This document shows positions 9,446-19,900 of a DNA stretch of 64,000 bases, in pieces. The stretch is from NCBI GenBank assembly GCA_028622995.1, contig JAJQJQ010000045.1, positions 62,001-126,000 on the forward strand, read 5' to 3'. Origin of the DNA: Panagrolaimus kolymaensis (Eukaryota > Nematoda > Chromadorea > Rhabditida > Panagrolaimidae). The notes beneath the pieces are model-generated. The model ran no database searches. It was not told the DNA's origin and saw only the letters and a program-made list of their open reading frames with translations. The stretch's first letter is position 1; every line of letters begins with the position of its first letter. The position numbers and the translations under genes were made by a program.

Positions 9446-12400
9446 TTTTATTTTTTTTTTGGATTAAATTAAGTAAAACAAAACTAAAACTTTTTTAAAA
9501 CAAATTTAAAAAAAGTATTGGAACAGGAAAATTATACAGCAAATACAGTTACAAAAAAAGCTAAGAAAAAAATATTTTTGAGGCTTTCATAAAAATGCAA
9601 AACAATACCACTCGATTTGTTACAAAACCAAAACAAACACACAAAAAAAATGTAAAATACTTTTCATTTTTTTCGACGTGTTTTTTTCTTAAATTTTTTT
9701 AGTCATGAGCTTGCAATGAAATGAGACGACACGAAAAAATAGGAACGCTGTTTCTCTCGTTCTGTTTCCGCTGCAATTCGTGTTCGTTTATTTTTGCAAA
9801 GGCTCATGAAGAAGGAAAAAGCTTTTTTAATAAGAAAAAAAAATTAATTGTTCAAAAGAAAGGAATGTTGAAATTAGAAAAAAGACTTTAAAAATTAGAT
9901 CAAAGTTCAAAAGTTTAATTTTTTTATTTTCAAATAAGAGGGATTTTATAGTCATAAAAGATTTGTCTATTTAACTCCACATAATTTTCTAAATTACTTA
10001 GAGCGCTAAAACTATTTTTTTTTAATATTGCAGAAGTCAACGAACAAAGAGCAATTTTAGTGGCTTTTAAGTCACAAGTAAAAGTGTATTTAAATGGAAA
10101 AAAGTAATATTACAACTTAAAGCAAATTTCGTAATATAGCATAAAATGACGAAATGAGGCCAAATAAAATTATACTTTTTCATTTTTTTATAAACATATT
10201 CATTGAAAAACATGGAAACCAAATTTAACCTTTATTTTGTTTTATACAAATTTTGGCATTTCATCTTATTTTCTTTTTTCAAAATAAATTGAAAAAATTT
10301 GAATTATTATTTTTTTAGTTTTTGGCAATGATTAGCTGCACAGAAAAAAGAGTAATAAAAAAAAAGTGGGTGCACAACTATACTAGTTCCCAAATTTTTT
10401 CTCTTTTTTTAAAGTTAAATTTTGGTAAATTAAGCACCACCTATTTTAAAAATGGAAAGTAATAAGTTTTATTTCGAAATTTTCACGTTATATTCCTGCT
10501 ATAAAAATAGACGTAAAGAAAAGTAGCTTACCAATTCCGAAAAAATTTTTATTTGAGAAAGCAAGTTAAAAATAATAAAAAAACCCGCCTCAAGCTTTCG
10601 GTAAAACTTATTAGAGGTTAGAGAAAAAGCGTATCCCATTAAAGTCACAACTCAAAGAAAGAAAAAAAATGTTGTATGCGCAGGTGGGGTTTTTTTATTT
10701 GAAAGTAAAAAATGTTTAAAAAAAATGTGTGTTAATTATATGTTAGACATGTAGATAAAAAAACGTGAAAAAAAAAGAATGTTTCTTTTTATTTTATTTT
10801 TTTAAGGGTATAATTGGAAACAATTATAAACCAAGGTCTTTTTAAAAAATAAATATTAAAAGGTAAATGTAAAAGTTTTAGACTGAAAAAATTAATATCA
10901 AATCCAAATACATAAAAGAAAGTCGTCAAAAAAGCGCACAAAAATTTTTAAAAGGCTTATAGGGAAGATTTTTTTCATCTAAACAAGAGCAAAAAAACGA
11001 AGAGAAAAAAATGCTTTTGTCCAAAAAGAAAAAAAAATCACCCGACTTTTATCTTTGTTATTAAATTTATGTTTGTGAAAAAATATTTTTTATAGAAAAA
11101 ACACAAAAATAAAATATCACTTTTTCCACGTTTTTTCTTTCTTTTTATGATAGGGAGGAAGGAGGAAGGAAGGAAAAATGTGGCGGAGAAATAAATATCA
11201 AAGAAAGAAAGAATGAAAAAAACGGTGATTATTTAAGCAACCAAAAAGAAAAACCCTCAAAGAAAAAATAATAATGAAAGCAAACAAAAATGAATCATCG
11301 CACCACCACAAAAAAATATTTTGTGGAGAAAATTTCAGGATGGAAAAAAAAATCAAATCACACGCAAACATTCAAAGGTAGCAACGAACAATAAAAAGTT
11401 TGGGCGTTAACGGCTGAAATTATTTTTTTGTGGAACGTTTTTGTAAAAAAAAAAGAGAAAAAAAAGTCAAGTTGAGTTAAAAGGATTTAAGGTAAGTGAA
11501 AGAGAGAGAGACAAACATTTTCAGTTTTGAACAACTTTTTTTTATTCATTTTTGAATCAAGGTCTCTCTCAATGTTTGTAGGCTTTTGTTGTTGCATGCG
11601 AAATGGAAAGGCAAAAAACCAACTCTCACAAAAAAAAATAAACAAAGAGAAAGAGAAAGAGAAGAGAGGAAATCAATAAGGGGAAAAAAAGAGAGGGAAG
11701 CACCAACAAATTGAAAGGCAAAAAAAAAAAAAGGAAGAGTTTTGTTGTTTGGATGTTAGCGTTGTTTGTGAGTTAGCAACAGAGAGGGATAATAAAAAAA
11801 ATATTTTGAGTTGTCAGGGGTTTTTTGTATTAAAAAAAAATCCAAAAAACTGCTTTAGAAAATATTGAAATTTTATTTTCTGAAGGAAAAAAAGCAAAAA
11901 AGAAAATTTAAATTTATGAAAAGTCGATTCTTCCCATCCACAATTTATTGAAGACTTTTTTTATATTAATTATTGAATTAAAGAAACACAAAAGTGACAC
12001 AAAAAAAAGGCACCAATTTTAAGCATTTTCTTATTTTTTTACCCAGCTTTTAAATGAGTTTAGTGTTTCTCAATAAAATGAATCATAAAGCAACAAAAAG
12101 TGTATGACGTCAAAAAAAGATATGCCTGTCTCAAAAATCAAACAATGAAACACGAAAAATCAAAAAAACGAACATTTGGATGATTCAAAAAATATTATTT
12201 TTGCGTTTTTTGTTTGTTTGATAATCGTAAGAAAGCGGTGATGCTTCGCTTATCATTAAACATCGTGAGCAACAAAAAAAGTTGTGATGTCGAAGAAGGC
12301 AAACCCAGACATTGAAAGATCGGACACCAAAACCTGTTTAATTTTGAAACAAATTTATTCTGTTTTTGTTATTTTTAAATTTTTGTTAAGAAAGTAAATT

Positions 12401-12479
12401 TGGCAATATTAAAATAGACTTTATTTAAATTTACAAACATAAATCAAACAATCGCCATTAAAAAAAGTATATTTATTTT
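9446..12479. other. Gene-free low-complexity stretch
   Basis: 3 kb of A- and T-runs with a purine-rich zone (GAGAGA, GGAAGGAGGAAGG) at about 11150-11720. I find no splice-bounded open frame, RNA gene or transposon ends. Confidence 0.5.
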
Positions 12480-12973
12480 TTATTGTTTATCATTATTTTT
12501 TTCAATGCTAGGTAAAATCCTCCAAATCGAATTAGCTGTGTGTCGCTTTTTAACCATAATTACAGGTTCTTCAAATTGCGGAAGATCATATATTCGTTTA
12601 TTAACCATGGGTTGTTGAAATATCTGAAGCCAAAAAAATTATTATAATTATTAGGAATAAGGGAATTGTTTTTTTTCAACAAAGATTTTCATTTTCATAT
12701 AATTATGGAAATATTAGGTTTTTTAAGATTTGCAAAAAAAAGTTGTTTCAAAAAAATTATTTTTTAAAAAGTGCAGAGACAATGCTTTTTTTGTAAAGTT
12801 TTGTTATCTTCCTTTCCCTCATCACAATTACTTACCTCTGGCAAATCAAAACTATTCAATCCAAGATATGGAGTTCCTATGGCACTGATCATTGAAAATG
12901 GCTTAGCTACTATTAAATTGCTTAAAGCCATCAAACAAATAAATGACATCAATACAGACTTTGAAGAAGACAT
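12480..12973 (-). CDS. Small secreted peptide-precursor-like protein (93 aa)
   Basis: Two exons, 12836-12973 and 12480-12623, in phase 0 with donor GAG|GTAAGT and acceptor GGCTTCAG|ATA. A signal peptide (MSSSKSVLMSFICLMALS, cleavage near VAKPF) is followed by about 70 residues holding two basic cleavage sites, NKR and VKKR. These would release three peptides beginning KPFSMISAIG, IYDLPQFEEP and HTANSIWRIL. This layout fits a neuropeptide-like or other processed precursor. The segments do not repeat one motif and none ends in an amidation Gly, so this is only a structural inference. TATAAATAAA lies about 70 bp upstream (near 13045). No known homologue recognised. Confidence 0.7.
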
Positions 12974-13041
12974 ATTACTTTTTTAAGTTAATAAAAATAT
13001 AAAAGAAAAAAGTAAAATTAACTCTTCGAAGCTTGAAGTTT

Positions 13042-13056
13042 TCTTTATTTATACCA
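13042..13056 (-). promoter_or_regulatory. TATA box of the peptide-precursor-like gene
   Basis: On the minus strand GGTATAAATAAAG lies about 70-80 bp upstream of the ATG at 12973. Confidence 0.4.
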
Positions 13057-13164
13057 AAATACTTTTCTGTGCAAAAAGAAAAAAATGCCAAGGAATTTAA
13101 AATTAAGATTGTTTGACCTTTATATATTTGAAAAATGAATATTCCAAAAATGAAGACATCTTTT

Positions 13165-13271
13165 TTATTTTTTAGTTAGTTCCAAATATTCATGAGCCTT
13201 GTTGGCGATTGTGGTGGCTGTTGGATGATTAACCAAGAATTCAAAAATGTGATAAGGCCCAGGACATATAT
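13165..13271 (-). pseudogene. Orphan exon or relic of the secreted CPG-helix family
   Basis: The minus strand reads ICPGPYHIFEFLVNHPTATT and ANKAHEYLELTKK before a TAA. The coding-like composition and the Cys-Pro-Gly start recall FCPGSDDIIEF and NMCPGLKAY in the tandem secreted genes at 5-8.7 kb. It is preceded by CCAATAAG, which could be an acceptor leaving two bases of a split codon. No partner exon, start codon or signal peptide is visible upstream (13272-13600). It is either a decayed copy or the last exon of a gene whose other exons I cannot find. Confidence 0.4.
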
Positions 13272-13615
13272 CTTATTGGCAGATTAATTAATTAATTTCT
13301 AATTATTTTGGTGTGAAACTAATTAACCAGAAAAATATTAGATTGCTATGAGAGAGCGTGATAAAAAAAACAAAGACATGAATGAAATTTTTTGAAAAAT
13401 AGGGTAGAATTTTACTTCCTTGTGACAGATAATTTATTTTGACGGTAATTTTCAAACAAAATAAAAATTAATCAAGCTCAGAAGTAATTACCAAAATTTT
13501 AAAAGTTGTATCGAAAAAGTAAATCAAAATCATAATCTAATTTTTATTTGCCAGTAAAAATAAAATTTAAATTAAACACAATGAATTATAAAAAAAAATT
13601 GATCGCCAAATTAGT

Positions 13616-13843
13616 TTATTTTTTCAATCCAGGAATTTGTAAACAATCTGGACAATACCATACTCCTTGTGGGGCTTTAAGGATTCCAACGCAATGATAA
13701 TGAAACCATTTGGATGCGCAATTTTCATTTTCACAAGCAATCATTTCTCCAAAAGTTGGTTGGCCACAAAAACACCAAAGCTTATCATCCTCGTCATTTC
13801 CTTCATATTCGAATTCATCTGAGTTTTGATGTTTTCCTTCCAT
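13616..13843 (-). CDS. PHD-finger protein of ING type, PHD only (75 aa)
   Basis: PHD fingers of the ING family bind H3K4-methylated histone tails in chromatin complexes. The product has an acidic N-terminus (DEFEYEGNDEDDKLWC) and a full C4HC3 finger: CFCG, C-x4-C in IACENENC, WFHYHCVGI and GVWYCPDC. The FGEMIAC and WFHYHCVGI blocks are typical of ING. The open frame reaches a TTG at 13867, but the first ATG is 13843. ING proteins normally carry an N-terminal ING domain of about 100 residues and a linker. None is encoded upstream in an exon I can recognise. The gene is either a stand-alone PHD protein or the final exon of a longer gene. Confidence 0.8.
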   Translation of the reverse strand: MEGKHQNSDEFEYEGNDEDDKLWCFCGQPTFGEMIACENENCASKWFHYHCVGILKAPQGVWYCPDCLQIPGLKK

Positions 13844-14379
13844 ATTTGAATAAAAAATTTTTTGCAATTGGAATAAATAATAAATAAAAAGTTTTGAGGA
13901 TAAAAATTAGCAAATAACCTAATTTTTAAACGAAGAAGTGTAAAAACCTTTTTATGCAATAAAAAAAATGACGAAAGCTGTGTGTGTGTGTGTTAAAAAT
14001 GACGAATAAAAGTGCAACACAACCTCAATAAAGAAAATTGATTAATATTCTGTGAACGCTGTCCTCAATTATTCTTTTAGGGGCAATTATAATTGCAACT
14101 AAGACAATGATGGCCTTGGTTTTAAAATTAATCAATAATGTGCCATTTATTAGAGTTCTTTTTAGCAAAATCTTCTACTTTTTTGCTAAATATTTTTTCC
14201 ACACATTTTACTTTCAAATTATAAATGTAAATTCAATAAACACTGTTATCTTCGAAAACAAATTCCTACGATTTTGGCCAATTTTTTATTATTCAAATTC
14301 ATAAAAAAGTTAAAATTTCTAAACGAAATTTTTTAATTAACAAAAAAATCTTCAAAATTGTAACACAAAAATCAAAAAA
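13844..14379. other. Intergenic with a short TG microsatellite
   Basis: Holds a (TG)n run at about 13979-13993 and AT-rich sequence. A 65-codon open frame at 14107-14304 shows no coding features. Confidence 0.5.
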
Positions 14380-15482
14380 TTAAGGTTTTAGATAATTATC
14401 TTCAGCAGGATCAACATCGCTTAAATTATTTGTTGAACTTCCTGTATATTCACTTGTTCCTCCATGTTGGGGTGATGTTGATGGACTAACTAAAACTGAT
14501 TTCCGTCGAGGACCTAATCGTTTATCGGATAATCTTTCAAGTCGGCCCCATTCTTCTTGATAAGTTTCATATAATTTTCGAGGGTCGCGACCATATTTTT
14601 CTTTTTTTTCTTTAAACTTTTTTGGTTCTGAAACGAATTTATTTATTTTTTTTTGCAGAAAAATTTAGATAAAATTACCCGTATCAGGACTTGGAGTTCG
14701 GGTTAAAGTAGATCGTCGACGTTCTTGTCGACATGCTTCAGAATCCTCGAAAACCATAATAGGAGCGCCAGGAGATAAATCTTCTGGCAAAGCTATTCCT
14801 GGAGGTCGTGGAACTTCAATCGGGTCAGTTTGAGTTAAAACTAAACGATTTTCAAAAGTTAAAACTGGTTCTTCAATATCCGGAAAATCCATATCAATCG
14901 CAACTATTTCTCGTTCATTTAAAAACTAAAAAAAAGTTGTTAAAAAAATAATTAATATTATATGTAAATTTTTACCGGAATCATATTTACCGCGAAAGCT
15001 GAAGAATTTTGTGATAGTGTTTCAAAAGTTGGGTTTTGTATAATTAAATCTGCTGTGGCTATTGAGAATCTAAAAAATTAATGATTTCCAAAAATAATTC
15101 GTGGAAGAACCATGTTTCAAACAAAAAATAATTTAAAAAAAACTTACTTTGATTTAACTGAAGGCTCATAAAGTAAAGGACATGCTTCGCTTGGAGGTTT
15201 AGTGGAATTATTATCATTTTCATCTTTTCGATATGTTGTGGTTCTTGAAACTGGTGTATCAGGTTCTGGCTCTTTTGGAGGGAGGGATTCTTCATTTGTA
15301 TCAGGTGGAGGCTCTTTTCCTTCCTAAGATCATTTTCTTTTGGAACTTTTTTTTAAAATAATGGGCTTACATTCATGGCGATTGTTCGTTCCACAACATT
15401 TTCCAAATCCAAATTATCGATAACAAATGGATCAATGCCACATTTTTTTCCAACTGCATGTAAAAGGTCTCGAACTTTGAGT
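14380..15482 (-). CDS. Multi-exon protein with a HYLS1-box-like C-terminal motif; 5' end not found
   Basis: Five exons chain in consistent phase: 15371-15482, 15148-15323, 14976-15069, 14679-14925 and 14380-14627. The first opens with one base of a split codon, so at least one upstream exon is missing. Visible segments, in order: a block with RDLLHAVGKKCGIDPFVIDN, a Pro/Glu/Asp-rich linker, EREIVAIDMDFPDIEEPVL, EVPRPPGIALPEDLSPGAP, an Arg-rich patch, then YGRDPRKLYETYQEEWGRL and a Ser/Thr-rich tail. The D-x4-Y-x2-Y-x3-W pattern matches the spacing I recall for the conserved box of the centriolar protein HYLS1. The rest shows no clear match. Treat as uncharacterised, possibly centriolar. 244 residues seen. 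Confidence 0.7.
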
Positions 15483-18400
15483 CTGAAAAGGAAAACATTT
15501 GTAGTTGCAAAATATTAATTTAATCCATATTTATATTTTGTTCAAGGTTTATAAATCGTGCATCACTTTTATTATTCAATTTTTAAATAATTTAATTGTT
15601 TATTAAATTTATGGAGATAGATGTTTAGCTCTCACGTTTTTTAATTTTATTTTACAAAAGCTTCTTATTAAAAGAAGACAAGGTTTAAAGTAATTTAGTC
15701 TATCATTTTTTCCTAAAAAAATTCTAAATTTTTGTCTTTAAGGGAATGCTTGTGCATGAAAAATTTTAATTATTTTTGTCAACTGTTTTCTGATTTTTTT
15801 TCGGAACTGTAAATTTTGCATTTAATAATCTCGTTTTTTTGTTTTCGAATCATTCTTTTGTTCCGATATCAAAAACTTCGATAGCTACCAATTTTCTTAA
15901 TTTGCCATTAACTGTCTGTCAACAACGACTTCATCTTTTTTCAATTGCCACTTTTTTATTTATTTTTATTATCCCTTTTTTGCGCCCTGCCATTATTCGT
16001 TATTTTACTTTTTATTTTTATCGTTGAAAAATAAACTAAAAAACTAACAAACAAAATGAGAAAAAAAAGTAAGGCTTTATTTTTTCTTTATTTTTTCAAC
16101 TTCTAACACTATTTTTTAAGGACATCGACGACGACAACGACAACAACAACTTCTACGGCAAAACTACGGCCCCAGCTGGCTCCTGTCTATTTTATTTATT
16201 TTTCATTTAAAGCTTTTTTTCTTCTTCTATTCATTGCATATAAAAGGAAAGAGGAAGAAAATAACCCCCTTTTTTCACCCCAATAATTCTCTTCTCTCAA
16301 CTTCGAGCAAAAATAAAAATCCTAAAAATGTTTTTTGTCTTCCGTCGTCGTCTCCCGTGTGTGTTATTTGTTGAATTCCATAACTGTCTGAATCTCTCCT
16401 CTCCGTCTGCGTTTATGAAGTCGGGAGAAAGAAAAAAGTTAGACAGGCCCAAATAGAAAGAAAGGATGAAAGAAAAAGCTTTAGTGCCAACAACAACAAA
16501 AAAAGAATAGCAAATATTTTTTCATTTTCTCTACTTCGCTCCTTTTTCAATGCAATATTGGAGTAATGTTTTTTTGACGCCAAAAAAATGCCCTCCATGT
16601 TTGGTTGTCAATGAACAACAACAAGCAGCAATTGAAGGCAGAAATACACGCATGCACGGGCGGCAAAGACGACGGCTGACTACGGTTTTTTTTATTGTTA
16701 AAAAAATAGAGGCTTTCTCTCTTTTCAATGTTTAAGTATTTGACGCGTCGACCGCTTATATGAACAACTACCTAACATACATATATGCATATATAAACGC
16801 ACTCACACACAAACACACGCACAAGTATGTACGATCAAAATAAAATAAAATAAAAAAATAAGGAGTTAAAGCAAAAAATGGAAGACGACGAATGCCGAGA
16901 AAGACTTTTTTTTATCTTCCTTCTTTTTTTCTTTGGTATGTATTGGATTTTATTCTTGTTTTTTTTTAATGCAAAAAAATAGAAAAATATAAAGAAAAGA
17001 GAGTAAAGTTAACAGAAGAAAATAAAAAAAGTAAAAAGTAAAAAGTAAAAAAAGTGCTCAACTTTTTTTCCTTCAATTTTTTTATGAAAATGTTGGCGTG
17101 TTTTTTTTCTTTTGGATTTTGGATTGGATTACCTTTGGTTCATGGAATATTGGATATTATTATTTATGGATATCCATTGTTATCCGTCATCATCAAAAAA
17201 AAAGTTTTCTTTCTTATTTTTTTCTATTATTTTTATTAAAAATGAATGTCATTTTTTGTTTACTTTCTTTTCTTCCCTTTTCTGCCATTTTTTTATTTTT
17301 TGGCATCTCCCAAAAATTATTCGTTGTTTTTAATAAAGAGAGAGGATATTTTAAGGACATATGTTTGTGCATTTTTTTCCCGCCTCCACTCCATTCATTT
17401 ATGTTTTTTACGCACATTTATACTTTTATTGCAGCCAAAGGAAAAAATACATTTAGAAAAATTTGTCATTTTTTAATGACAAATTATTGTGCAGAAAAAA
17501 AAGAGTATGTTTGTATATATTAGTTATGCATTCGTGGGTTTTTATTTATAGCATATTTAATTCTTTTTTAATGCTCAAAGTTGAAAGGAAAAAAAGTTTA
17601 AAGAGAAGAAATAAGATTTAACGAACTTGGGTTAAAAATAAAGTTTTATCACAAAAGTATTTTTTTCTCAATTATTTCAAAGACAAGCATATTTAAAATT
17701 TAAAAGATAAAAACCCAACTTTTTTCTTTTTTTAAACTTAAAATCCCTGATCATTAGTTTGATTCTAAGGAATTATTTACTATTAAAAAAATGCTAACTC
17801 AAAATTATTATGTACGTCTTCTGTCTGGTTTTTTACATCAAATTTCTTTTTCCCAATGGATTAAAAATTAGCGCAATCAATTATTTATTTTTATATAACC
17901 TTTTTGGTTTTTAAAATATATTTTTATAATCGTCTCAAAACCTCCAAGAGAGCCGTTTTGGTCTCGATTCACTCGATTTTTTTATATTTTAACCTTGTAC
18001 ATAACGAAATTAAGTTTTTTCTGTTTAAGGCATTATCCTAGTAACTATGTATATCCTGAGAAGGGCGTGTCCTTAAATACATTTTTAAACTATAACAAAA
18101 CTATGTACTACCAACCAAAAAGCAAGCGCAACCCAATTATATTTTATTTTATTTTTATGCATTCCAATGGTTTCCCTTCCCCGTTAAAAGTAGGAGTTTA
18201 TCCTTTTTTCTAAATAAAAAAAAAAAAACTAAAAAAGTCTACTATTTTCATCCATTGAACCAGAAGGAAGCACAACTACCAACGATAAAATAAAAAAGTA
18301 AAACGTAAAACGACGGCAGCGATGGATGCAATGAATAAAAAAAGAATTTGTTTGATAGTTTAAAGCCAAAATAAAAAAAAGTAAAGAAAAGCCAATTTTT

Positions 18401-18777
18401 TTCTTTTTATTTTATTTTTCCGTTTACTTCTTAATTTTTTTTTCTTCTAAATTTCTAAATAAGGATGAAAAAGCTAAAAAAAACTAAAACCAAAGGGTTA
18501 AGAAAAAGCGATTAGTGAAACGAAAAAAAAGAAAGTAAAAGAAAAAACTGGGCATTCCTGAAAATAAAGTCCGTCTGGAGTGTAAGAATCCAATAATAAG
18601 ACAACTTTTAACTTTTGTTTTTGTTTTTTGATAAAAATGCAGCTACTTTTTTTGAAGTTTGTAAATTAAAATGTAAAACTTTCTCAGGGTATTTTTTCGC
18701 ATAAAACTGAACTAAACTTTTTGTTAATTTATTTTTTATTTTATACGACTTTTTATTTTTTGACGTTATAGTTTTAA
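15483..18777. other. Low-complexity region, no supported gene
   Basis: Long T/C-rich and A-rich runs, with CA-type microsatellite sequence at 16785-16830. It may contain the missing 5' exon of the preceding minus-strand gene. Short GC-richer patches at 16120-16190 and 16570-16690 look vaguely coding, but no start, phase or splice pair could be supported. Confidence 0.45.
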
Positions 18778-19069
18778 CCAGTGTTCTTCCTCGCCCCCAT
18801 TTTCGCACGCACGCCCCTGCCCCGCCCCGCCCCGCCCCGGGGCGCGGGGCGGGGCAGGGGCGACTTTTGAAAAATGTCGGTGTGCGGTGCGGTGCGGGGG
18901 CGACAATTTGAAATTCTAATACAAAAAAAAATAAAAGGGCGCGCACGCCCTCGCCCCGCCCCGCACCGCCCCGGGGCGCGGGGCGGGGCAGGGGCGAAGT
19001 TTCGAAAATTCCAGGGGCGCGGTGCGGTGCAGGGGCGACTTTTTGGGAAAGGAAGAACACTGGTTTTAA
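18772..19069. mobile_element. GC-rich MITE (286 bp) with TTTTAA target duplication
   Basis: Perfect terminal inverted repeats CCAGTGTTCTTCC (18778-18790) and its complement (19051-19063) bound a 286 bp element, with TTTTAA immediately outside both ends (18772-18777 and 19064-19069). Inside are two GC-only palindromic hairpins built from CCCCGCCCC / GGGGCGGGG units at about 18808-18863 and 18946-18998, plus GCGGTGCGGTGC repeats. The composition is utterly unlike the flanking AT-rich DNA. No protein is encoded. The 6 bp duplication does not decide the superfamily. Confidence 0.85.
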
Positions 19070-19900
19070 CTCAATATTTTGATACCTTTATCGAAAAAAA
19101 TAGACAATCTAAAATTAATTTTATTATTTTTTTGTTATAGAATTCAGTTTTTTATTGCAAATTAAGTCTCCATTTTTTTAAACAACCAAACCGAATTTTT
19201 TTTTATCTATTTTGTTTATCTTTCTAAACATTAGATTAATCCCAAACCAATGTGTGTCTATTTTTAAACCCATGCTTTTCTCATTTTTCGTTTCTTTTTA
19301 TTTTCCCAAAAATAAACCAAAGCTGATCCTTTAAATCCTCCCATCCTTTTTTTGAGGATTAATGCGCGGCAATCATTATAATGGACCTTTGTTGTTGTTA
19401 TCTTTCTTTATCTCTCATTTTTCTTTCTTTCCTTCTCGGTTCATGTTTTTTATTTTCCCTAGACACCCAGAGAAACAAAACAACAAAAAATATGCCTAAG
19501 ACAATATATTATTCATCGACATTGTCAAGTTTTTTTTCTTCTTCTATCCTTTATGCATTTTTTCACATTTTTTAAACTCCCTCAATTTTTTTTACTTCTA
19601 TTTCTATTGCTTTTTTGCTCCCATAGGAAAGAAACCACCACCACCAACGGGAGAGAGGAAGAAGAAGCCGGGAAGCCGTGCCTTCGACAACGACGGCAAA
19701 AAAATAAAAAAACAGCAGCAACGAAGAAAAAAAGAAAGAAAAAACATTGATTTCTTGGTTGTTCTTTCTTTTCTTTTCTTCTTTTTTTTTTGCGTGAGAG
19801 CTTCCGTGAATATTTGGTTTTCTTGGTTTCTTTCCCAAATAAATTAATAATAAAAAAAGTTTGAAAGATTATTATTAACTTTTTTTTATAAATTTTTAAG
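19070..19900. other. Intergenic or intronic DNA before the BTB gene
   Basis: A/T-rich with a GA/CAA-rich patch at 19625-19740. The first exon(s) of the BTB gene should lie here or further left, but no ATG-containing exon could be supported. Confidence 0.4.

Noticed and set aside
16550..16735. Possible coding patch with Gln/Arg-rich translation
   Set aside because: Both strands are open, no consistent exon borders, and it could not be joined to the neighbouring minus-strand gene.
17098..17523. 141-codon Phe/Leu/Ile-rich frame
   Set aside because: T-homopolymer driven composition, overlapping frames on both strands equally open, no splice or start context.
18608..19140. Arg/Pro/Ala/Gly-rich open frames on both strands
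   Set aside because: They translate the GC hairpins of the MITE; terminal repeats and target duplication explain the sequence.
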